A DNA stretch of 64,000 nt from Pseudomonadota bacterium (GTDB lineage: Bacteria > Pseudomonadota > Gammaproteobacteria > Steroidobacterales > Steroidobacteraceae): assembly GCA_016713725.1 (NCBI GenBank), contig JADJOO010000012.1, positions 62,001-126,000 of the forward strand, given 5' to 3'. A program made the translations under genes and the position numbers. The number at the start of each line of letters is the position of its first letter. Position 1 is the stretch's first letter. Below are positions 16,711 through 26,864 of the stretch, piece after piece. The notes beneath the pieces were generated by a model. That model was not told the DNA's origin and made no database searches. It was given only the letters and a program-made list of their open reading frames with translations.

Positions 16711-18060
16711 TCAGTCCGGCAAAGCCCTGGCGAGGCCTGCGCGCGTCAATTGCACGACGACCGGTGACAAGGCCAGCAGCGCGATCAGGTTCGGAATCGC
16801 CATCAGCGCGTTGAGCGTGTCGGCGATCGTCCACGCGAGATCGAGGTGCGTGATTGCCCCGAAGAACACCATGATCGTCCACACGATGCGGTACGGCACG
16901 ATCGACCAGTCGCCCACCAGGTACTGCCAGCAGCGCTCGCCGTAATACGCCCAGCCGAGGATGGTCGTGAGCGCGAAAATACCCAGCGCGACTGCGACGA
17001 GTTCGCCGCCGATACCGGGTATCGCCGACTGGAACGCAGCTTGCGTAAGTGCGGCGCCCGTCTTGCCGGACTGCCAGGCGCCCGAAACCACGATCGCAAG
17101 ACCCGTCATCGTGCAGACGACAATGGTGTCGAGAAACGTGCCCATCATTCCGATCAGGCCGCTGCGCACCGGATCGTTGCTCATGCCCGCTGCCTGCGCG
17201 ATGCCGGCGGTGCCCAGGCCAGCTTCGTTCGAGAAAATGCCGCGTGCCACGCCGTAGCGGATCGCGGCCATCATCGCCGCGCCGGCGAAGCCACCGACCG
17301 CCGCGGTGCCCGTGAAGGCCGTTCTGAAAATGAGCGCAAAGGCGTCCGGAATCGACTGCCAGTGATAGGCCAGCACGATCAGCGCCGTGGCGACGTACCC
17401 GATCGCCATGAACGGGACGAGCCAGTTCGCGACCGAGGCGATGCGCTTGATGCCACCGAGGATGACCGCGCCGGTTATGAAGGTGAGCACAACGCCGGTG
17501 ACGAGCGGGGTGATGTTGAACGAGCCCTGCATCGCGGCCGCGATGCTGTTCGACTGCACCATGTTGCCGATGCCGAAGCCGGCGAGGCCGCCGAACAGCG
17601 CGAACGCGGTGCCGAGCCAGGCCCAGCGCGGACCTAGACCGTTGCGGATGGCGTACATCGGGCCGCCGACGAAACGCCCTTTCTCGTCACGCTCGCGGAA
17701 GTGCACAACCAACAATACCTCGGCGTACTTGGTGGCCATGCCGACCAGCGCCGTCATCCACATCCAGAACACTGCGCCGGGACCGCCGAGCGCGACAGCC
17801 GTGGCCACACCCGCGATGTTGCCGACACCGATGGTACCGGCGAGACATGTCATCAGCGCCGCGTACGGACTGACCTCGCCGTGGGCTTCGTCACCGCCCC
17901 GGCCGCGCCATACCAGCCGCAGACCGGCACCGATCTTGCGCATCGGCATGCCGCCGAGCCGCACCTGCAGGTACAGACCGGTGCCGAGGATCAGCACCAG
18001 CATGGCCGGGCCCCACACGAACGAGTCGATGGCGTTGATCCAGTCGCTGAACGTTGTCAT
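16711..18060 (-). CDS. Alanine/glycine:cation symporter (AGCS family)
   Basis: A 449-residue inner-membrane protein with about eleven hydrophobic segments. AGCS signatures are clear: LAGTIGVGNIAGVATAVALG (near residue 74), GGPMYAIRNGLG, the RYGVARGIFSNEAGLGTAGI segment (about 270-290), and TILGWAYYGERCW near residue 366. The family imports alanine or glycine with Na+ (or H+). The length and frame are normal. It is convergent with GGT (3 bp apart), so cysteinylglycine or glutamate scavenging next door might feed amino-acid uptake, though the transported amino acid cannot be read from the sequence. Confidence 0.93.
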   Translation of the reverse strand: MTTFSDWINAIDSFVWGPAMLVLILGTGLYLQVRLGGMPMRKIGAGLRLVWRGRGGDEAHGEVSPYAALMTCLAGTIGVGNIAGVATAVALGGPGAVFWMWMTALVGMATKYAEVLLVVHFRERDEKGRFVGGPMYAIRNGLGPRWAWLGTAFALFGGLAGFGIGNMVQSNSIAAAMQGSFNITPLVTGVVLTFITGAVILGGIKRIASVANWLVPFMAIGYVATALIVLAYHWQSIPDAFALIFRTAFTGTAAVGGFAGAAMMAAIRYGVARGIFSNEAGLGTAGIAQAAGMSNDPVRSGLIGMMGTFLDTIVVCTMTGLAIVVSGAWQSGKTGAALTQAAFQSAIPGIGGELVAVALGIFALTTILGWAYYGERCWQYLVGDWSIVPYRIVWTIMVFFGAITHLDLAWTIADTLNALMAIPNLIALLALSPVVVQLTRAGLARALPD

Positions 18061-18122
18061 GAACTCCCCTGTGCGCGAAATTTCCGGACGGTCGCTGCCG
18101 TCCTGGCGTGCCGCACGTTACC

Positions 18123-19081
18123 TCAGTTCACCGTCGTGCGACAGCGCGCCACGCCGGCGTCCTGCACGCGTCCCTCGACGTCGATGAAACGCCACGAGTA
18201 GTTCCCGCGCCCGAGCGACAGCTGCAACACGCCGTGTTCGAGCACACGCGCTTTGCTGCGGTACGGCGGCTTCCAGAAGCCATAGAGCCTTGCGCCACCG
18301 GTGCCGACGACGAACTGCCGCGGTGCCTGGCTGTCGCGCGGCGGCTGCCCTTCCGCATCGAGGGGATCAAAGCGCTCGTAGAAATGTTCATGCCCGCTCA
18401 GCACGAGGTCGGCGCCGTGGCGGTCGAGCAGTTTCCAGAAGGGCCGCATCCTGTCGCCCGAACCCCGATGCATGCCCGACGAGTACAGCGGCGCGTGCCA
18501 CATGACCAGCAGGCAGCCTGGCGTCGGCGCGGATGCTTGCGCTTCAGCCGTGAAAAGCCGCTCCAGCCACTCATGCTGGGCCTGCAGCACGCTGCCGTCG
18601 ACGTTGCTGTCGAGCGCAATCAGGCGCCAGTCCTGGGTCAACGTGCGGGTGAAAGCAATGAAGCCGCCTGCGTTCAGGCAGCACGTCGACACCAAAGTAC
18701 TCTGCTGAAGTCACCCGCATTTCCGCGCACGTAATCGTGGTTGCCGGGCGTGACCAGGGTCATTGCACGGTGCCGGCCCCAGGTCGGCTCGTAACACGAG
18801 GCGAGCGTCTGCGCGTCGGCCAGCGGATACGCCATGTCACCGAGACCGAGCACCCGCGCGCCGTCGGGCACGAGTCGCGACGTGCGCGCAGCCATCGAAT
18901 CCGCAGGTGCACGGTGACTGCAGTCGGCGATGTCCCCGACGGCGTAGACCTGCAGTCCGGCCGCCGGCATCGCAGGTACGGTCGATGACACCGGCGGCCG
19001 AGTGGTTGCGAGACAACCCGCGAGTACCAGCACTGCACCAAGCGCAGTGCTGGTCCGGCCGGAGCCGCAAGTACGTTCCAT
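18123..19081 (-). pseudogene. Metallophosphoesterase lipoprotein, frameshifted
   Basis: From ATG 19081 (or 19084) the frame gives a lipoprotein signal (AVLVLAGC) and the N-terminal half of a calcineurin-like phosphoesterase: YAVGDIADCS, LGLGDMAYP and TPGNHDYVRG. The frame breaks near 18690. The rest reads in another frame: ALDSNVDGS, VMWHAPLYSSG and LSGHEHFYERF, with the last two supplying metal ligands. Net loss of one base is needed to rejoin them. The overall arrangement resembles secreted purple-acid-phosphatase-like enzymes. It would act as an envelope-anchored phosphomonoesterase or diesterase. All metal-ligand motifs survive, so error is likely. Confidence 0.82.
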
Positions 19082-19109
19082 CATCCGACGGAGCGCTCCC
19101 CGGGGTCGG

Positions 19110-19487
19110 TCAGCCAGTCTTCCAGCAGTAGCAGTTGAGCTTGTGACCATCGAGGTCCCGGAAATATCCCGCGTAGAACCCGTCGGTGCCGCGCGGACCC
19201 GGAGCGCCTTCGTCCTTCCCGCCGAGCGCGATGGCCTTCCGGTGGACTTCGTCCACTTTCGCGTTGCTGTCGACGACCAGCGCGACCATCACGCCGTTGC
19301 CGCAAGAGGCCGGCTTGCCGTCGTACGGCTTGATGACACCCAGCGCCGGCTTGTCGAGGGACACGGCCCACGCCACCATGGTGTCGGACTCCATGAACCG
19401 TCCGGCACCCAGCAGCTTGAGCAATTCGTCGTAGAACGCGGCCGCCCGCGGGATGTCGTTCGAGCCCAGCGTGACATATCCGATCAT
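19110..19487 (-). CDS. VOC (glyoxalase/bleomycin resistance fold) family protein
   Basis: A 125-residue single VOC domain. The first beta-alpha-beta-beta-beta module begins IGYVTLGSNDIPRAAAFYDE. The second ends with the typical DGFYAGYFRDLDGHKLNCYC strand pair. A putative metal-binding His/Glu set is not obvious, so it may be a binding protein or a divergent dioxygenase/isomerase. It lies 28 bp upstream of the metallophosphoesterase on the same strand and is divergent from the LOG gene. The substrate is unknown. Confidence 0.88.
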   Translation of the reverse strand: MIGYVTLGSNDIPRAAAFYDELLKLLGAGRFMESDTMVAWAVSLDKPALGVIKPYDGKPASCGNGVMVALVVDSNAKVDEVHRKAIALGGKDEGAPGPRGTDGFYAGYFRDLDGHKLNCYCWKTG

Positions 19488-19562
19488 TGGTGTGCGCTCC
19501 CTTCGGTATCATTCGAGTGTCGGCGCGTCCGGCATGGACGGCCGCAGTCCGGGAGAGTGTGC

Positions 19563-20273
19563 GTGACGAACCGGTCCGAAGGAAAGCACGAAACTTCGCT
19601 GCTGCAGCAGGTCGAGGGCGCCGAGAAACTCTTCCTGTCCGGCCGGCGCAACCGCGCCTCCGACCTCGAGAGCGCCGTCCGCTTCTTCCTGGAGTTCCTG
19701 CACGGCTTCGAGAGCTTTGAATTCCCGCAGCGGTGCGTCACCGTCTTCGGTTCAGCACGCTTTCCGGAAGACCACCGCTACTACCAGCTGGCGCGCGAAA
19801 TCGGGTATGCGCTGGGCAAGGCCGGCTTCGCGGTGATGACGGGCGGCGGCTCGGGAATCATGGAAGCCGCCAATCGCGGCGCGCGTGAGGCCGGTGCCCT
19901 GAGCCTGGGATGCAACATCCGGCTGCCGCGCGAGCAGAAACCCAACGACTACCTCGACCGCTTCATCGGCTTCGAGCATTTCTTCGTACGCAAGGTGATG
20001 CTGGTGAAGTACTCGTGCGCGTTCGTCGTGATGCCGGGCGGCTTCGGCACGCTTGACGAAGCGTTCGAACTCGCCACGCTGGTGCAGAACGGCAAGATCG
20101 AGCGCTTTCCGTTGATCGCGGTGGGTCGGGATTTCTGGGGCGAGATGCAGCGATTCCTCGATCAGACGCTGGTGGGCGAAGGCACCATCACGCGCAAGGA
20201 GCTCGCGCTGCTGCGTCTCGCGGATACGGCCGAGGAAGTCGTGCGCATCGCGCGCGAAGCGCCAGGGACCTGA
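19563..20273 (+). CDS. LOG family protein (TIGR00730-type nucleotide N-glycosidase)
   Basis: A 236-residue protein from GTG 19563, chosen because GGGAGAG lies about seven bases upstream; another GTG is at 19557. It has a Rossmann-like fold with VTVFGSARFPEDHRYY, the glycine-rich VMTGGGSGIMEAANRGA, and the family signature MPGGFGTLDEAFELATLVQ. LOG proteins hydrolyse nucleoside 5'-monophosphates to base plus ribose phosphate; in plants and some bacteria this releases cytokinin bases. This longer bacterial version, with a helical N-terminal extension (residues 1-55), is widespread and probably acts in nucleotide salvage. Confidence 0.92.
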   Translation: MTNRSEGKHETSLLQQVEGAEKLFLSGRRNRASDLESAVRFFLEFLHGFESFEFPQRCVTVFGSARFPEDHRYYQLAREIGYALGKAGFAVMTGGGSGIMEAANRGAREAGALSLGCNIRLPREQKPNDYLDRFIGFEHFFVRKVMLVKYSCAFVVMPGGFGTLDEAFELATLVQNGKIERFPLIAVGRDFWGEMQRFLDQTLVGEGTITRKELALLRLADTAEEVVRIAREAPGT

Positions 20274-20333
20274 CGGAATCGCTCGAAACCCGTCCAGGTG
20301 ATGTGGCAGAGCGTCGCTCGCCTCGGCGTGCCT

Positions 20334-20942
20334 TCAAGCCGCCAGCAGACCTTCGAGCAATCGCCAGCGTTCCAGTTTCTGCGCAAATCGCAGCGATGCG
20401 TGTGCCGGACTCGTCGACGGCAGCAGGTGCAGCGGCAGCGACGACAGCGGTTCTGGCAGGATGGGTTGCACCCTCCGCACGTAGAGCCGGCGGGCCGTAC
20501 CACCGTTGACGCAAACGTGCGCGATGCGTGGATGCTCATTGAAAAAGCGTTCGAAATCGTTGGTCACGACGGTCGCCAGCTCGATCGCGGCATCGAGACT
20601 GCCAGGGCGCACCGCCTCCTCGCACACGTCCCACAGCGCAATGCCGCTTGCGCGCAGTCGATCGGCCCGCTCAGCGTAGGGAACGTCGGGTCCTGCACCG
20701 AACAGTTCGCCCATGATGCGCCAGAACGCGTTGTGCGGCTGCGCGTAATACTGACGGGCCGCGAGCGAGACTGCGCCAGGCAGTGAACCGAGGATCAGGA
20801 CACGCGCGTCAGGCGCCGCAATCGGCGGAAAGCCTCGGGACGCCGACTCCCTGCCGCCTCGTCGCGTCGCGGCACCTTGCGCTCCCCAGTCGTGTGCGCG
20901 GCGAGGTCCTGTGCCGGATGCTCGTAGTCGTTCTTTTCCCAA
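20334..20942 (-). CDS. DNA-deoxyinosine glycosylase (UDG superfamily)
   Basis: The conserved protein begins around 20831 (FPPIAAPDARVLILGSLPGAVS) and runs to 20334. It contains the UDG-superfamily water-activating region (LGSLPGAVSLAARQYYAQPHNAFW), IALWDVCEEAV, and the C-terminal loop LLPSTSPAHASL. This matches the hypoxanthine/deoxyinosine DNA glycosylase family, which removes deaminated adenine from DNA. The true start is unresolved. The frame is open to a TTG at 20942, but those codons overlap the C-terminus of the damaged acyl-CoA dehydrogenase, and an indel nearby probably hides the real start. About 165-170 residues are supported. Confidence 0.82.
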   Translation of the reverse strand: MGKERLRASGTGPRRAHDWGAQGAATRRGGRESASRGFPPIAAPDARVLILGSLPGAVSLAARQYYAQPHNAFWRIMGELFGAGPDVPYAERADRLRASGIALWDVCEEAVRPGSLDAAIELATVVTNDFERFFNEHPRIAHVCVNGGTARRLYVRRVQPILPEPLSSLPLHLLPSTSPAHASLRFAQKLERWRLLEGLLAA

Positions 20943-22812
20943 TCGCGGTACTGCGGCGGAATCGGGTTCATTGAGCCATCGGCGAGCCAGTCCAGGGAAC
21001 CGTCCATGAACAGCCGGCGACTTTGCGATAGGAGCGGTTGTTGTTCGACTTCACCGCCCGGAAGTTCGCCTCGATGCGCCGCCTCGCCTCGCGCAGAAGA
21101 GGTCCGCCAGTTCCTGGGGACTCTGGTCCGTCGCGTTCTCCCCGAGCAAGTGGTCCGCGTACGACAGCGTGGTCGACATGACGAACAGGTCGACGCCGAT
21201 GTCGACGAAATTGCCGAGGATCAACTGCTCCTTCTCGAGCTTGGGCCGAACCTGGCCATCGTGGCGAACAGGCGCCGGGCGAGCAGCTTGCTGGTCTTGC
21301 CCGCGTAGGCGAGGTGCTTGCGGTTCACCTCGCTGAGGTGCCTGGCCTCGAAGTGATGACCGGTCTCGGGCATGAAGAGTTTCGGCAACCAGGTGGAGTA
21401 GAACCCCGCTGCCTTCATCATGGCCTCGCCCTTGCCGATCTTCTGGCCGGGCTTGGGCTGCAGGATCGGCATCACGAGCTTGAAGTGCGTGTCGAGCGCT
21501 TCGCGCGCCATGATCAGGTGCATGACCTGCGACGAGCCCTCGAAGATGCGCCCGACACGCATGTCGCGGATCGCCATCTCGACGCTGGTCGGCCGCTCGC
21601 CGCGTTCGTACAGCGAAGTCGCCCGCTCGTACCCACGGCCGCCACGCACCTGCAGGTAGTCGTCGAGGATTCGATAGAGCGTCTCGGAACAGAAATCTTG
21701 GCCGCCGCCGCCTCCAGCCTGATGTCGACGTTCTTGCGGTCGGCCAGCGCGCAGGTCAGGCACACCATGCTCTTCATCGCGAACAGGTGCGCGGCATAAC
21801 TCGAGACCATCCTCGCGATGGCCTGGTGCTTGCCGACCGGCTGGCCCCACTGCTGTCGCGTGGTGACCCACCAGCGCGCGTCGTCGACGAAGGCCATGCC
21901 GACGCCGATGGCGGCGGCGGGCAAGCCCAGCCGGCCGACGTTGAGGGTGGCCAGCGCGATCTTCAGGCCTTCCCCGGGCTTGCCGATGATGTTCTCCGCG
22001 GGCACCCGGACGTTCTTGAAGGTGACCGAGCCATTGGCGATGCCGCGCAGTCCCATGAATGTCGACCGCCGCACCCGCTCGACGCCGGGCCACGCGTCTC
22101 GACGACGAAGCACGAAATCTGCGGAATCGTCTTGCCGTTCGGCAACTGCTTGTCCGGCGTGCGCGCCAGCACGGCGATCAACGTTGTCTTGGGATCCGTG
22201 ACGTTGGTGCACCATTGCTTGTCGCCGTTCAGGATGAACGCGTTGCCGTCGTCCGTGGGCGTGGCCACGGTTCCCATGCGGGCCGGGTCGGAGCCGACGT
22301 CGGGCTCGGTCAGCGCAACGCGGAAATCTCTCCACGCGCGAGTCGCGGCAGGTATTTGCGCTTCTGCTCCTCGGTGCCGAACTCACGCAACGGTTGCGGC
22401 ACGCCGATGCTCTGGTGCGCCGAAAGGTAAGTGACCGTGTTGGAACAGTAGCTCCCGATCATGCCCAGCACGCGCGCGTAATTGGTGATGGAGAAACCGA
22501 GGCCACCGTACTCCTGCGGGATCTTCATGCCGAAGAGCCCGATCGCCGCCATCGCCTCGAGCGCGGCGGCGGATACTCGCCCTGCTCGTCGATCTGGTAC
22601 GGATCGACGTGCTTCTCGAGCACCTCACGCACCTTCACGAGGTAGTCGTCGCCGATTTTCCGGTCTTCCGGCGACTGCGCCGGGAACGGATGCACGAGGT
22701 CCCAGCGGAAGCTGCCCTTGAAGACCTCGGCCGTGAAACTGACGTTCTCCCACTCCGCCTGGCGGGCGTCCTCCGCCAGTGCCATTGCGACGTCCCGCGC
22801 CTTGGTGTCCAT
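20795..22812 (-). pseudogene. Acyl-CoA dehydrogenase (FadE/ACAD9-like), about six frameshifts
   Basis: Pieces of one long acyl-CoA dehydrogenase run in order on the minus strand but switch frame near 22560, 22320, 22085, 21700, 21085 and 21025. N- to C-terminal landmarks are FKGSFRWDLVHPFP, FGMKIPQEYGGLGFSITNYA, FRVALTEPDVGSDPARMG, STFMGLRGIANGSVTFKNVR, RILDDYLQVRGGRGY, IFEGSSQVMHLIMAREALD, FVMSTTLSYADHLLGENAT and FMDGSLDWLADGSMNPIPPQ. The C-terminal extension resembles the long mitochondrial VLCAD/ACAD9 type. The end is uncertain because the final stop lies beyond another indel; 20795 is the stop of the last readable frame. It follows fadA by 183 bp. It would catalyse the first, FAD-dependent step of fatty-acid beta-oxidation. 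Confidence 0.85.
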
Positions 22813-22995
22813 AGGCCCTCCGCCCTGAAGTCCAGCGGTCGGAATCTTGCGCCTGACGGCACAGACGGCTATCGGGACTTATGCGCAGGCTTGGGCCGGC
22901 GGTGCGGAAGCTACGCAACCGGCCCCGGGCTGGGTGCCACCCGCCCCCTCCCACTACGCGGGAGAGGGGCAGGAAGATAGGGGGGATGTGAGAGG

Positions 22996-24171
22996 TCAGG
23001 TGCGCTCGAGAACCGTCGTAATGCCCTGGCCCAGGCCGATGCACATGGTGGAGATTCCGAGCGTAGCGCCCTTCTGCTCCATCACGTTGACCAACGCCGT
23101 CGTGATGCGCGCTCCCGAGCAGCCCAGCGGGTGACCGAGGGCGATGGCGCCGCCGTTCAGGTTCACTTTATCGTCGAAAGTGTCCATCAGGCCCAGGTCC
23201 TTGATGACGGGCAGCGACTGCGCCGCGAAGGCCTCGTTCAGCTCGGCGATCTGGATGTCTTCCATCATCAGGCCGGCGCGCTGCAGCGCCTTCATGGTCG
23301 CAGGCACCGGGCCGTAACCCATGATGGCCGGATCGCAACCCGCTACGGCCATCGCGCGGATCTTCGCGCGCGGCTTGAGGCCGAGCGCCTTGGCGCGCTC
23401 GTAGCTCATCACGAGCATCGCCGCGGCGCCGTCCGAAATCGCGGACGACGAACCAGCGGTGACGGTGCCGCCTTTCGGGTCGAACGCGGGTGACAACGCA
23501 GCCAGCGCCTCCACGGTCGTCTCTGGCCGGATCACTTCGTCGATCTCGCACAACATGCGCGCGCCGTTGCCGTCGTGACCTTCGATGCCGACAATCTCAT
23601 TCTTGAACCGGCCCGTCTGGGTGGCTTCCCAGGCCTTGGCATGCGACCGCGCGGCGAACTTGTCCTGCATTTCGCGCGTGATGCCGTGCATGCGGCCGAG
23701 CATCTCGGCGGTCAGGCCCATCATGTTCGACGCCTTCGCGTACTGCGTGGACGCCGCCGGGTTCAGGTCGATGCCGTGCATCATGCCGACGTGACCCATG
23801 TGCTCGACGCCGCCGATCACGAACACGTCGCCCTGGCCGGTCATGATCTGGGCAGCCGCCGTGTGCAGCGCCTGCATCGACGAACCGCAGAGGCGGTTGA
23901 CCGTCTGGCCGGGCACCGTGTGCGGCATGCCGGCGAGCAACAGCGCGTTGCGGGCAATGTTCATGCCCTGTTCCAGCGTCTGGTTCACGCAGCCCCAGAT
24001 CACGTCCTCGACTTCGTTCATGTCGCGGCCGGGGTTGCGGCGGAACAGCGCCTTGATCAGTTCGGCCGAGAGCGCCTCGGCGCGGACGTTGCGGAACATG
24101 CCGCCCTTCGAGCGGCCCATCGCAGTGCGGACGCCATCGACGATGACGACATCGCGGGGATTGAGACTCAT
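22996..24171 (-). CDS. fadA: Acetyl-CoA C-acyltransferase (3-ketoacyl-CoA thiolase)
   Basis: A 391-residue thiolase from ATG 24171, preceded by GGAGAG about seven bases upstream; the frame is open further but unsupported. Catalytic residues are in place: Cys95 (VNRLCGSSMQ), His347 (GHPLGCSG) and Cys377 (MCIGLGQG). The thiolase signature AELNEAFAAQSL precedes them. It cleaves 3-ketoacyl-CoA with CoA in the last step of beta-oxidation and pairs with FadB, encoded 34 bp upstream in the same operon. The frame is intact. Confidence 0.96.
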   Translation of the reverse strand: MSLNPRDVVIVDGVRTAMGRSKGGMFRNVRAEALSAELIKALFRRNPGRDMNEVEDVIWGCVNQTLEQGMNIARNALLLAGMPHTVPGQTVNRLCGSSMQALHTAAAQIMTGQGDVFVIGGVEHMGHVGMMHGIDLNPAASTQYAKASNMMGLTAEMLGRMHGITREMQDKFAARSHAKAWEATQTGRFKNEIVGIEGHDGNGARMLCEIDEVIRPETTVEALAALSPAFDPKGGTVTAGSSSAISDGAAAMLVMSYERAKALGLKPRAKIRAMAVAGCDPAIMGYGPVPATMKALQRAGLMMEDIQIAELNEAFAAQSLPVIKDLGLMDTFDDKVNLNGGAIALGHPLGCSGARITTALVNVMEQKGATLGISTMCIGLGQGITTVLERT

Positions 24172-24205
24172 CTTGATCTCTCCGTGTAATCCGTGAAGGC
24201 CGCGG

Positions 24206-26357
24206 TCAGCCGAAGAACTTCTTGCCGGAAGCGGCCATGTCGCGCAGCAACTGCGGTACCTCGTAGATCCTGCCGAGGGGTGCCAGCTTGTCCGCAACCG
24301 CGACGTAGTTCGCTGCGCCGGTCTGGTCGACGTACCGGCATGCGCCGCCACGGAACGGCGGGAAGCCCACCCCGTACAGCAGCGACATGTCGGCCTCCTG
24401 CGGCGAGGCGACGATCTTCTCCTCGAGGCAGCGCGCCACTTCGTTGACCATCGGCACCATGCAGCGCGCGACGATCTCCTCGGGTGCGAACTCCTTGCGC
24501 TCCGCGACCACGCCCTTGATCAGGTCGTAGGTCGCCGGGTCCACCGACTTCTTCGGCTTGCCCTTCTTGTCGGGCGCGTAGACGTAATAGCCCTTGCCGT
24601 TCTTCTGGCCGAAGCGCTGGTGGTCGACCAGCACCTGCGTCGCATTCTGCCACTCGTGTCGCATGCGATCGGGGAAGCCCTGGGCCATGACTTCCGCGGC
24701 GTGCACGCCGGTGTCCATGCCGACGACGTCCATCAGGTACGCGGGGCCCATCGGCCAGCCGAAACGCTCCATGGCCTTGTCGATGGCCTGAAAGTCCGCG
24801 CCGTCGCGCATCAGCATGTGGAAGCCGGCGAAGTACGGGAAGAGCACGCGGTTGACGAAGAATCCCGGGCAGTCGTTCACGACCACCGGCGTCTTGCCCA
24901 TCCGGCTCGCGAGTTTCACGGTCGCGGCCACGGCGTCCTCGGACGACTGCTTGCCGCGGATCACTTCCACCAGCGGCATCATGTTCACCGGGTTGAAGAA
25001 GTGCATGCCGACGAAGTTCTGCGGTCGCTTTAGGCCTTCGGCCAGCAGGCTGATCGATATCGTCGACGTGTTCGACGCGATGATCGTGTCCTCGCGCACG
25101 AGGCCCTCGACCTCTGCCAGCACGACTTTCTTGACCTTCGGGTTCTCGACCACCGCTTCGATGATGATGTCGACGTTGCCGAAATCGCCGTAGTTCAGCG
25201 TCGGCCGGATGCGGCCGAGCGTCTCGCTCATCTTCGCGGGAGTCATCCGGCCCTTCTCGACCTGCTTCGCGAGCAGCTTGCCGGCTTCGTTCATGCCGAG
25301 CGCAAGCGCATCGTCGCGGATGTCCTTCATCACGATCGGCAGGCCCTTGTAGGCCGCCTGGTAGGCGATGCCGCCGCCCATGATGCCCGCACCGAGCACG
25401 GCCGCCTGCTTGATCTCCTTTTTGCTCTTCTTTTCCCAGGCGCCTGCCGCTTTCTTCACGCCCTGGTCGGCGAGGAAGACGCCGATCAGCGCGCTGGCCT
25501 GCGGCGTGACGGCGGCCTTGGCGAAATACTTCGCCTCGACTTCCAGCGCGGCGTCGCGGCCGAGCGTAGCCGCATCCTGCATGTTCTTGATGGCCAGCAT
25601 CGGCGCGGGGTAGTTGGGGCCGGCCTGCGCACCCACCACCGCCATCGACGACGTGAACGCCATCGTCAGTTCCATCTTGTTGAGCTTGAGCGGCGCCAGC
25701 TTGGCCGCGCGACGGCCCTTCCAATCGAGCTTGCCTGGCGATGCACAGCTTCAGCATCGAGAGCGCCGCATCACGCAGCTGCTCGGGCGCGACGACCGCA
25801 TCGACCGCGCCGTCTTTCAGCGCCGCATCGGCTTTCTTGTCGGCGCCGGAGCAGATCCACTCCACGGCGTTGTCGACGCCGATGATGCGCGGCATGCGCA
25901 CCGATCCGCCGAAACCCGGGAAGATCCCGAGCTTCACTTCCGGGAAGCCGACCGAGGCGGCCGTCGACATCACACGGTAGTCGGCAGCAAGCGCCAGTTC
26001 GAGACCGCCGCCGAGGCACACGCCGTTGATGGCGACGACGGTCGGGACCGGCAGGTCCTCGAACGCACTCAGCATGCGGTTCACTTCGAGCACCGACTTC
26101 GCAATGGCCGCTTCGCCGGCCGCGAACATCGCGCCGAACTCGGTAATGTCGGCGCCGACGATGAACACGGACTTGCCCGACGTCACGACGACGCCTTTCA
26201 CGCTGCCGTCCTTCGCGATCGCCTGCGTCGCCGCCGCGAAGTCCCGCAGCGCGACCTGGTTGAGCTTGTTGACCGATTCTCCGGCGAGGTCGAACTTGAG
26301 TTCGACGATGCCATCGCCCAGCGCCGCGACGCTGAAGGCGGGTCCCGTGTACAGCAT
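24206..26357 (-). pseudogene. fadB: Fatty acid oxidation complex alpha subunit, one frameshift
   Basis: From ATG 26357 (GGGAGAG upstream), the enoyl-CoA hydratase half reads normally: VGADITEFGAMF and GVCLGGGLELALAADYR carry the catalytic glutamates. At 25736 an extra base moves the frame. From there the 3-hydroxyacyl-CoA dehydrogenase half is intact, with VLGAGIMGGGIAYQAAYKG (NAD site), IIASNTSTISI, HFFNPVNMMPLVEVIRG, and a C-terminal domain ending PQLLRDMAASGKKFFG. Deleting the extra T restores about 716 residues, the normal FadB length. The protein hydrates enoyl-CoA and oxidises 3-hydroxyacyl-CoA. It leads the operon fadB-fadA-acyl-CoA dehydrogenase. Consensus error is likely. Confidence 0.92.
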
Positions 26358-26864
26358 GAGTCTCTCCCTACATCTGGTTCCGATGAGCAGGCCGCACCGT
26401 TGGGCAAGGCGCCGCCGAACCCGCCAAGTTTGCGGCAGCGCAATAAAATTTGTAATGGGGGGACACTCTTACCTTTGTCCTGCTTCCAGGCCTCGCGCAC
26501 CCCGAGCGAGCGAGGCAGTGGCTGCCCCAACCCAGCCCCACGTTGACTTTTCAACTTTGGTAAGAAGTTCAGTTACTTAGCGATGATGTCTGGTCCGTGT
26601 CAGTCTGTATTCGTCGTCGCGACAGCAAGGGTGGCTTTCGGGACCTTTATGTTTCCCCTCGCATCATTCCCGGCAAAGCGGTTCGAGCGTTGCAGAACTT
26701 GGGGGCCGATCATCCGCAGGTTCTCCCGCACCCAACGCCTTCCGCACCGCTCGTCAACGCAGAATCCGATGCCGTGGCGCCGTACGGGCATGACAACAAC
26801 CAAGATGGCGGCGAATTTCCTGTTGCAATGCGGTAACTTGCCGTCGCGCCCCGGATGGATCCTC
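26358..26864. other. 507-bp divergent intergenic region between fadB and the transglycosylase
   Basis: No gene is convincing here; open frames are short or poorly composed. The stretch nearest fadB has an AT-rich patch (AATAAAATTTGTAATG, about 26440-26455). Farther out there is a small inverted repeat GTTGA-cttt-TCAAC (26542-26555), which could be an operator. It does not match the FadR or PsrA consensus sequences I know. Promoters for the beta-oxidation operon (minus) and the transglycosylase (plus) must lie here, but I cannot place -35/-10 pairs with confidence. Confidence 0.5.

Noticed and set aside
19002..19562. N-terminal extension of the LOG protein frame
   Set aside because: It is antisense to the VOC and phosphoesterase genes; the GTG at 19563 has a good ribosome-binding site and family-like N-terminus.
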